In this document: piece after piece, positions 52,101 to 57,858 of the stretch
Layout of the letters: every line of letters begins with the position of its first letter
Numbering within the stretch: position 1 is the first letter of the stretch
NCBI GenBank assembly: GCA_964475205.1
Contig: CAYYVQ010000003.1
Location: forward strand, 37,394 to 101,393
DNA length: 64,000 nucleotides
From: CAYSRM01 sp964475205
GTDB lineage: Bacteria > Verrucomicrobiota > Kiritimatiellia > UBA8416 > CAYSRM01
Reading direction: 5' to 3'
The notes under the pieces: model-generated
What the model saw: the letters and a program-made list of their open reading frames with translations, nothing else
The model's database searches: none
What the model was told of the DNA's origin: nothing
Program-made: the position numbers and the translations under genes

Positions 52101-52845
52101 TACGATCAAGGACCTGATGCAGTATATTTCGTTGAGGGAGATGGTTGACAATATTGCCGTGGAAAACCGAAAGCGCAATGGAGAGGATTCCTTTGGGCGC
52201 AAATATCTCTTCCGCGACGATGATCTTGACAATGCGGTCGCGATTACTGAGAAGGTCGGCGAAGCGCGGATCCTACAGCGAGACGTCTTAAGAACGGTAT
52301 CGAGGGTTGTTGAACACAAAACGGATAACAAGCTGCTGCAAAGCCTGGAAGAAAGCAATCGCGAACGCGCACAAAAGGTTGTGGGCTTTATACGAAACAG
52401 GGTTGGCGCCGCCGGGAAAAGGATGGAGAAGTTTTCGGAAGATGTTGCTGCAAAAGTCCAGCCAACCGTTGGCAAGCGGTTGGCAGAGATCGCAGTTGGA
52501 AAAGACCCGGCCTCGAAAGAGATTGGCGAAAAAGATGTGGAATCTATGAAGAACAATGCAGAGGTGATGGCCGCAGTGATACAGAATTTCAGAAGGCTGA
52601 TTGAGGAGCGGGTTGTGTCGCAAGAGGAAATGATTGTCGCGCAGGAAAAGCCCGAGCAGATTACAAGCGAGGAATTTATGGAACAGAGGTCTGCCGAGAA
52701 CATGCTTGAACTCGCGAGGAACGACAGGCGGCTCCCGGAAGAAGTGCGGAAGATTATGATCAACGCTCTGGAAAAAGGTTTTTCCGAGGAATACAGGGAT
52801 TTGTTGGCTTCGTATTATTACGCCCTACTTAAGGAGGAGGAGTGA
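49162..52845 (+). CDS. Large DUF4175-like membrane protein
   Basis: A 1227-residue protein. Three N-terminal membrane helices are visible (about 28-46, 52-73 and 153-171). The region GCKRFFNPFSMARWPHKTTITLQPPEKGWTIPQFESLTINAELSGMVPPDVTMAYKG and later YPSYAGIPDKK... resembles the DUF4175 family of predicted envelope proteins, with Ig-like strands up to about residue 500. From about 510 to the end the sequence is highly charged and helical, with coiled-coil stretches and an acidic insert near residue 840 (TEVAQKDTEKDEKDEGVEDVEG). It is likely a periplasmic scaffold anchored in the inner membrane. DUF4175 proteins frequently accompany MoxR/BatA genes, supporting a common complex. Confidence 0.75.
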   Translation: MSSRETRNLCAVFRKRLRTILFCSGAARMIITFLALLSLFLFMDWWLHFGTVIRTALLLIFLGALGSVAWFTMAKSLRRKWSDRQILSYMDSVLPEEDAVALEYYELMSQDGIQEAESEIGRSLAERAKNDVRPLVQKAENVGFFRFRSVKRWALGAAVLALLFIAFSIPLQNYLLVGCKRFFNPFSMARWPHKTTITLQPPEKGWTIPQFESLTINAELSGMVPPDVTMAYKGENTGYWIKEKLHVGEDNSVEYVFEEVGEPLEFYLAGGDFETFPQKIDIIQRPYIKEITVDYDFPSYAGIPDKKEKGGQIYGLEGTTVRIEFSMSMPLDKALFIMEGEEPEELEKQSDILFEKTMVLAKDGTYKIQLYEKNGFREARPEEYSIRVIPDNPPEVQMLDPGRDMVATRRASVDIQFEVSDDFGLDRVAFVYQVDGKKEKVLSDKITGPVPQSGRSSRAKFTWDLKDIELPESGLLTYHVAVQDINPTGRGKVKSSEYRINLLKPSEFHRRAIEQTKRLETEARIAWENQLEAWDTAGEWQEKGTGKEDDELWIKMNDKQGMAIRAARAVMMQLTDLTEKYTRNNMSKEFMSVRLGVIKDIINNVTTEIHPGIDSVVKSTRPETAADSIEGKLKQTRENAVSKFRDDQKSAVLYMERMLKQLFDWRDLQVTVVRSTLLHEEQQEVMQQTQKIAPNFIGLEIEDISDEDQDVLLTLGKRQQTIFDVETELENQLTYMKFKAGKQKRVTIQRPLETAYKVLRDRRVNDNLKKSAQMIRNNQPYQIIRNQKDALHALDIVKGGLIMAGQKVESDPEIKLAMTPNRDLGEIEMGAETEVAQKDTEKDEKDEGVEDVEGRAAQMPSAEELLAALPTGSDVLSQAMNIAYELQDIVHARTEYLSKNSSEKEMPRYVRLKKGIIGRYQSSAIEALDRAIKEAKEKEDSDFLQVALKLVRQDFLQSDKLVDSGVYEPGVQQIQADSIDTIKDLMQYISLREMVDNIAVENRKRNGEDSFGRKYLFRDDDLDNAVAITEKVGEARILQRDVLRTVSRVVEHKTDNKLLQSLEESNRERAQKVVGFIRNRVGAAGKRMEKFSEDVAAKVQPTVGKRLAEIAVGKDPASKEIGEKDVESMKNNAEVMAAVIQNFRRLIEERVVSQEEMIVAQEKPEQITSEEFMEQRSAENMLELARNDRRLPEEVRKIMINALEKGFSEEYRDLLASYYYALLKEEE

Positions 52846-54179
52846 TAAGTCTTATGAGGGAAAGACTTATTTTTATATTGGTTTTGACGTCGATCTGCAT
52901 CGGATGTTTAGCGCCGACGTATGCTGAAGAGGTGCGCTTGTACGATAACAAAAGGATATATGGAACCATAAGCAGTATCGAAGATAATGGACAATCGATT
53001 GTCGTGTTGCTTCCTACCGGGGAAGAAAAAAAGATACCGTTGACTGACATTATTGCCATCAGCTTTCTGGGCAGAAGTCCCCTTCTTGTTCAGAGCGGCA
53101 CACAGGAATTCCGCTTTATTAACGGCAGCGCTGTCCGAGGTCAGATGATCAGGAATCAGGGCAATAATGTTGTGGCCCAGTCTGCCATAGGCGGAGAAAA
53201 TATACAGTTTGACCTGTCGCACCTGAAGGGCTTTGTTTCCATGCCTATGTCGGAATACGGCGGCCGCAAAGCCGCGGAATTGGTGGAAAGCAAGGGTTCT
53301 GACGATACGATGCTTCAGGATCTGGTTATTGACAGGCGGGGATCGGAATACGCCGGTGTGCTCAGACGGCTGAGCCGAACTCACATTGATCTGGATATTG
53401 ACGCGCTTCTACAGGTCAGGCCGATCAAAATAATGTATGTTCGCGGTGTTCGACTCGCTGATTCTACACGTGACAAGGAAAAAAGATGGAAAGGTGAAGT
53501 CTTAGGCCACCTGAGTTGCAGGGACGGCAGCAAAATCAAGGGGAATATCGAAAAAATCCGGTTGAACAAATGGCACGTCCGCCCGAATTGGGATAAGCAG
53601 TCGCTGCTCGAAGTCGAGTTGGACGAGATTTCCATGGTGCAGATCCAGGGCGGTAAAGTTCAATATCTTTCACAACTTCGGCCCACAGCGGTTGAAGAGA
53701 ATACGATACTTGCCCCTCCTCAGCCATATCGGATGAACAGGAATTGCCGGAGGAACAAGATATCCATTGCAGGTAGACGCTACCCATGGGGCATTGGAGT
53801 CCATGCCAATTCATCTCTGACTTTTGATGTCAACGGACAGTACAAAACATTTTGCTCAGATATAGGGATAGATACCACCATGAAGGATCGCGGGAGCGTC
53901 ATATTCAAGGTTGTCGGGGACGGAAAAGAGCTTTACAAGAGTCCAGTGATCCGAGGTTCGGATGAGAAAGCGCGAAAGATAGCGGTTCCGATTGGTGGAA
54001 TCAGGAAACTGACGCTGAAAGTCGAAGATGCTGGAGATCTGGACCTGGGAGATATTGCAAACTGGGCCTCTGCCAGGGTGCTGAAATTTTCGCTGGATAA
54101 GTCCGGTAACGGAAGCGACAAAGAGAATGAAACCAAAACCACCGCAGCGGAAGAGAAACCCAAGGAGAAACAATCGTGA
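52842..54179 (+). CDS. Secreted protein with C-terminal NPCBM domain
   Basis: A 445-residue protein. The signal peptide RERLIFILVLTSICIGCLAPTYA may be cut after TYA or used as a lipoprotein signal (IGC). Residues about 25-250 form beta-rich repeats (RLYDNKRIYGTISSIEDNGQSIVVLLPTGEEKKIPLTDIIAISF; SCRDGSKIKGNIEKIRLNKWHV). Residues about 275-425 are an NPCBM domain (ISIAGRRYPWGIGVHANSSLTFDV, VIFKVVGDGKELYKSPVIRG, GDLDLGDIANWASARV), a module that binds carbohydrate or polysaccharide ends in secreted proteins. GTG at 52842 overlaps the previous stop (GTGA) and has AAGGAGG 4 bp upstream. The gap to the MoxR gene, 54180-54327, has no feature. Confidence 0.82.
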   Translation: MISLMRERLIFILVLTSICIGCLAPTYAEEVRLYDNKRIYGTISSIEDNGQSIVVLLPTGEEKKIPLTDIIAISFLGRSPLLVQSGTQEFRFINGSAVRGQMIRNQGNNVVAQSAIGGENIQFDLSHLKGFVSMPMSEYGGRKAAELVESKGSDDTMLQDLVIDRRGSEYAGVLRRLSRTHIDLDIDALLQVRPIKIMYVRGVRLADSTRDKEKRWKGEVLGHLSCRDGSKIKGNIEKIRLNKWHVRPNWDKQSLLEVELDEISMVQIQGGKVQYLSQLRPTAVEENTILAPPQPYRMNRNCRRNKISIAGRRYPWGIGVHANSSLTFDVNGQYKTFCSDIGIDTTMKDRGSVIFKVVGDGKELYKSPVIRGSDEKARKIAVPIGGIRKLTLKVEDAGDLDLGDIANWASARVLKFSLDKSGNGSDKENETKTTAAEEKPKEKQS

Positions 54180-54327
54180 TGTGCCGGTATGTTTCATGGA
54201 ATGACGATTTATTGTGCGTCGCATTTACCTCCATCGCTGGCATGCGGAGCGGACAGACGATTGAAGGCGGTTTGAGGTTTAAAGGCAAACAGGAAGTCTG
54301 GAAAGACGTATGGATGGAGAGAAACTA

Positions 54328-55350
54328 ATGGATTCGCAGTATCCTTCAGTGGAAGACTTTCAGGAGACGTTCGCGAACATCTGTCACGAGCTAGGGAAAG
54401 TTGTTGTTGGCCAGCAAAAGCCGATCCGCTATCTGCTTACTGCTATCTTTGCTGGCGGCCATGTGCTTCTCAAGGGATTTCCGGGGCTTGGAAGAACGCT
54501 GATTGTCAAGTCTCTGTCGGATGTGATGGACCTTAGTTACGGACGTATTCAGTTTACACCCGACCTGCTGCCTACGGATATCACGGGAGCTGAGGTGCTT
54601 GAGCATGAAGATAAAGGCGCCGGAAGGCACTTTCATTTCTTCAAGGGTCCTGTGTTCGCCAACCTGGTGCTCGCCGACGAGGTTAACCGAAGCCCGGCAA
54701 GGACACAGGCGGCGCTTCTTGAAGTGATGCAGGAAAAGCAGGTCAGCGTTGGAGGGCAAACTTACTTTCTTCCAAAACCCTTCATACTGATTGCAACTCA
54801 GAATACCCTGGACAGCGAAGGGGTCTTTGCGCTCGGGGAGGCGCAGGTTGATCGTTTTCTCGGCATGATCGAGCAGGACTTTCCTTCGAAAGAAGAAGAG
54901 AAGGCGATTGTCTGTCGCACCACAGGGATATACCACGCTGAAATGCAGAATGCAGTTAATCCTGAAAAAATACTTCTAATGCAGAAACTGGCCAGAGAAG
55001 TGCCCGTGGTGCCCTCGGTTAAAGAATTCGCGCTTAATATTGTGCGGGCAAGCAGAGGTGGCGCTCCTTATTTTGAACGTGTAATTCGACTTGGCGCATC
55101 TCCGAGAGCAACACAGGCGCTGATTCTGATGGGCAAAGTGACTGCTTTATCCAAGGGCAGGTTTCACGTTCGGATGCAGGATATTATTGATAGCGCCGTA
55201 CCTGTGCTATCGCACCGGATTTTACTTGATTTCCGCGCAAAAGCAGAAGGTGTCACTACCGCCGAAATAATACAAAAACTTGTAAACTACGCGCGAAACG
55301 TTTCAAAACCGCGGGTTTCCATGTGGACGAGAGAGTTGTTAAAATTATAA
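54328..55350 (+). CDS. MoxR-family AAA+ ATPase, degenerate Walker A (Lys to Arg)
   Basis: A 340-residue MoxR. The P-loop reads GFPGLGRT, so the nucleotide-binding Lys is Arg (codon AGA at 54493-54495). Walker B LADEVNRSP is intact. The sensor-1 segment ATQNTLDSEGVFALGEAQVDRF departs from the MoxR consensus QNPIEQEGTYPLPEAQ(L/M)DRF. MoxR proteins are hexameric chaperone-like ATPases that act with VWA-domain proteins. Loss of the Lys normally abolishes or weakens ATP binding or hydrolysis, so this subunit may be a regulatory member of a mixed ring with its neighbour. The ATG at 54328 is favoured over 54310 because GGAGAG lies 6 bp upstream. The next gene is 13 bp away. Confidence 0.88.
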   Translation: MDSQYPSVEDFQETFANICHELGKVVVGQQKPIRYLLTAIFAGGHVLLKGFPGLGRTLIVKSLSDVMDLSYGRIQFTPDLLPTDITGAEVLEHEDKGAGRHFHFFKGPVFANLVLADEVNRSPARTQAALLEVMQEKQVSVGGQTYFLPKPFILIATQNTLDSEGVFALGEAQVDRFLGMIEQDFPSKEEEKAIVCRTTGIYHAEMQNAVNPEKILLMQKLAREVPVVPSVKEFALNIVRASRGGAPYFERVIRLGASPRATQALILMGKVTALSKGRFHVRMQDIIDSAVPVLSHRILLDFRAKAEGVTTAEIIQKLVNYARNVSKPRVSMWTRELLKL

Positions 55351-55363
55351 AAGGAGAATAGTT

Positions 55364-56392
55364 ATGGATACTGACGTTGATTTCCAGGTTCCGGAGCAGA
55401 AGCCATGGTCGGACGAAGAACTGGAGAAAATTAACCATCTTAAAGAAGCGAACAAAAAGATCATGGGTCAGGTGCGCAAAGCCCTGGTAGGACAGGACCA
55501 GGTTGTGCGGATGACCATGATCGGCCTGTTTTCTCAGGGGCACTGCCTCCTGATGGGTGTGCCCGGCCTAGGTAAGACACTGTTGGTCCGAACACTGGCA
55601 TCAAGTCTCTCGCTGGATTTTAAACGTGTTCAGTTTACCCCGGACCTGATGCCGTCGGACATTACTGGAACCGAAGTGATTCAGGAGGACAAGACCACTG
55701 GTGAGCGAAGCTTCCGTTTTATCAAGGGACCGGTTTTTACAAATATTCTTCTGGCGGATGAGATTAACAGAACGCCGCCCAAGACTCAGGCATCGCTTCT
55801 GGAAGCAATGCAGGAACGGCAGGTTACGGCTGGTGGTATAAAACGCTCGCTTGATGAACCGTTTTTTGTCCTGGCTACGCAAAATCCGATTGAGCAGGAG
55901 GGAACATATCCCCTTCCCGAGGCGCAGATGGACCGGTTTATGTTCCGAATCGACGTTGGATATCCCACAGAGGCGGAGGAAAAGAAGATACTGAATATGA
56001 CCACGTCGGGTTATGTTCCCGATATTCAGCCGGTGTTGGACCGGGACGAAATTCTTGAACTGCAGTCGCTCGTGCCAAAAGTCAATATCAGCGATGATGT
56101 GTTGAACTATATTCTTAAGCTGGTGCGCAGCAGCCGCTGCGGCATGGAAGGTGTGCCGGATTTTGTTGATAAATGGATTTCGTGGGGCGCGGGCCCGCGC
56201 GCGAGCCAGTACCTTGTTCTTGGGGCAAAGACCATTGCCATTCTTGACGGAAGGTCCAAGGTGGAGATCAACGATGTTAAGGAGGTTGCGCATGTGGTTC
56301 TCGGCCACCGCATCCAGGTGAACTTTGCGGCGGAAGCGGAAGGCATTACATCGCATAAAGTCATCGACGATCTTCTGGAGGTGGTGGCTTAA
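55364..56392 (+). CDS. MoxR-family AAA+ ATPase, canonical
   Basis: A 342-residue MoxR with an intact Walker A G65-V-P-G-L-G-K71-T, Walker B ILLADEINRTP, and the full sensor-1 motif ATQNPIEQEGTYPLPEAQMDRFMFRI. The lid domain ends in AHVVLGHRIQVNF...HKVIDDLLEVV. AAAAGGAG lies about 10 bp before the ATG. It is probably the active ATPase of the locus and directly adjoins DUF58: its TAA is followed at once by that gene's ATG. MoxR-DUF58-BatA units are widespread and are linked to maturation of periplasmic or membrane complexes; the client here is unknown. Confidence 0.93.
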   Translation: MDTDVDFQVPEQKPWSDEELEKINHLKEANKKIMGQVRKALVGQDQVVRMTMIGLFSQGHCLLMGVPGLGKTLLVRTLASSLSLDFKRVQFTPDLMPSDITGTEVIQEDKTTGERSFRFIKGPVFTNILLADEINRTPPKTQASLLEAMQERQVTAGGIKRSLDEPFFVLATQNPIEQEGTYPLPEAQMDRFMFRIDVGYPTEAEEKKILNMTTSGYVPDIQPVLDRDEILELQSLVPKVNISDDVLNYILKLVRSSRCGMEGVPDFVDKWISWGAGPRASQYLVLGAKTIAILDGRSKVEINDVKEVAHVVLGHRIQVNFAAEAEGITSHKVIDDLLEVVA

Positions 56393-57316
56393 ATGGCGGA
56401 TATTTTTGATCCTGAAATTATTTCCGGTATCAAAGGCCTTGAGGTTCGCAGTCAACGGCTTGCGGAAAGCCACATGATGGGAATGCATAAGAGCAGACTC
56501 CGCGGCATCAGCACGGAATTTGCGCAGCATCGGCAGTACGTTGTGGGAGACGATACCAGGCATGTAGACTGGAAAGTCTACGCCAAAACGGATGAGGTGT
56601 TTGTCAAAGAATACGAAGCTGAGACAAATTTGGCGGTGTATTTCCTGATTGATATGAGTCCGTCCATGTTCTACAAAAGCGAAGAAACGCCGATGAGCAA
56701 GTTTGAATACGCTGCTACAGTGGTCGCCACGATTTGCTACATGATGCAGCAGCAGAAGGATCTGTTTAGCGTTTGCCTTTTTGACTCCGAGATTAGAAAG
56801 TTCATGAAACCCAAGGGATCGAACCTTCACTACCGGAATATGGTCAGCATATTGGAGGATGAGCTTCATAAGGATAGGAGCAGCTCTAAAGACGGTAAGA
56901 CGGACATTGGCAATACAATCAAAAAACTTGCGCCACAGATCAAAAGCAAGGGGATTGTGATTATGATCAGTGATTTTGTTGATGACGTTGACAAATTAGG
57001 GCTTGGGTTGGGTCAAGTCAGTTTTCTGGGGCAGGATGGAATTCTTTTTTATATTGAAGATCCCGTGGAACGGGATTTCCCGTTTCTAGGGCAAACCATT
57101 TTTCGGGGACTCGAGGGCGAGGGCAAGCTTCTTTGTGATCCAAGAGATCTTCGGAATCTTTATCTTGAGAAAAAGGCAGAGCACATTGATAAAATTCAGA
57201 ATAGCTGTATGAAATTCGGATACGATTTCAGAAGGATACATACAGACGAACGTTTGGATGTCGCGCTGTCAGAATTCATGTCCAACCGTATGGCCCATCG
57301 CAGAAGAAGAAGGTAA
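56393..57316 (+). CDS. DUF58 protein (VWA-like), partner of MoxR
   Basis: A 307-residue protein. The DUF58 signature is TEFAQHRQYVVGDDTRHVDWKVYAKTDEVFVKEYEAE (about 41-77), followed by a VWA-like fold with MIDAS D87-M-S-P-S91. SKGIVIMISDFVDDVDKLGLGL and the C-terminal HTDERLDVALSEFM are also family-typical. No membrane helix is present, unlike many DUF58 proteins with two N-terminal helices. It starts at the base after the MoxR stop. A small hairpin (CCACAG-CAA-CTGTGG, 57325-57339) follows, without a T-run, so termination here is not assured. Confidence 0.9.
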   Translation: MADIFDPEIISGIKGLEVRSQRLAESHMMGMHKSRLRGISTEFAQHRQYVVGDDTRHVDWKVYAKTDEVFVKEYEAETNLAVYFLIDMSPSMFYKSEETPMSKFEYAATVVATICYMMQQQKDLFSVCLFDSEIRKFMKPKGSNLHYRNMVSILEDELHKDRSSSKDGKTDIGNTIKKLAPQIKSKGIVIMISDFVDDVDKLGLGLGQVSFLGQDGILFYIEDPVERDFPFLGQTIFRGLEGEGKLLCDPRDLRNLYLEKKAEHIDKIQNSCMKFGYDFRRIHTDERLDVALSEFMSNRMAHRRRRR

Positions 57317-57442
57317 TACTCTTTCCACAGCAACTGTGGTTGGGTGGTGCCATAGTCTCTTTTCGTTCCGGGGAAAAAGGTAACCCGGGCTTATGTCGAC
57401 GACGATAGGGATGGTCGTTTCATGGCTTATCAGTAGTCTTTA

Positions 57443-57846
57443 AACCTGAATCCGGCAGTAGAAAACCACTAATGGACACTAAACCTGAAAAAAGCAGTTG
57501 AACCGCAGCGAATCGCACAGATCATTCACAGCCAGCGTATTGCGCAAAAGCCTCAACGCACCTTGCGGGTGCGCCTGTGTTTTTGCGCAACACGCTGACA
57601 GCAAAGCAACTGCACGCTTCATCTGCGTTAAACTGCTCTTTCCAGGCTAAATAGCACTAATGTTTTGAAATAGCTGGAAAAAGCATCAAAAGAAAACTTC
57701 ATGAGCACATTGAACCCTGCACCAAATGGGTGCAGTTGCATTGTGGATAATACCCTCATTTATTCGTGTCTATTCGCCTGCCTGTGCGTGTCCGCACGCA
57801 GACAGGTGTGCATTCGTGGTTCAACTGCTCTTTATAGGTTAAAAAA
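57443..57846. repeat. Composite intergenic repeat region downstream of the envelope locus
   Basis: The 542-bp gap 57317-57858 has no gene. It holds AACCTGAATCCGGCAGTAGA (57443-57462), 17/20 identical to the terminus of the 1255-1421 element. A long imperfect hairpin spans 57493-57637 (GCGTATTGCGCAAAA pairs with TTTTTGCGCAACACGC around a GCACC/GGGTGC tip). The outer repeat AGCAGTTGAACC (57493-57504) has an inverted copy at 57818-57829. Two smaller hairpins lie at 57717-57735 and 57781-57806. CTGCTCTTTCCAGGCTAA (57634-57651) recurs as CTGCTCTTTATAGGTTAA (57824-57841). Confidence 0.65.
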
Positions 57847-57858
57847 TGAGTTAGGTTA

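Noticed and set aside
55601..56869. Long minus-strand ORF (422 codons) opposite MoxR and DUF58
   Set aside because: It is antisense to two well-supported genes and its translation has no recognisable domain; it is a shadow produced by codon bias on the other strand.
57325..57339. Hairpin CCACAG-CAA-CTGTGG after DUF58 considered as an intrinsic terminator
   Set aside because: The stem is only 6 bp and is followed by TTGGGTGG, not a T-run, so termination cannot be claimed.
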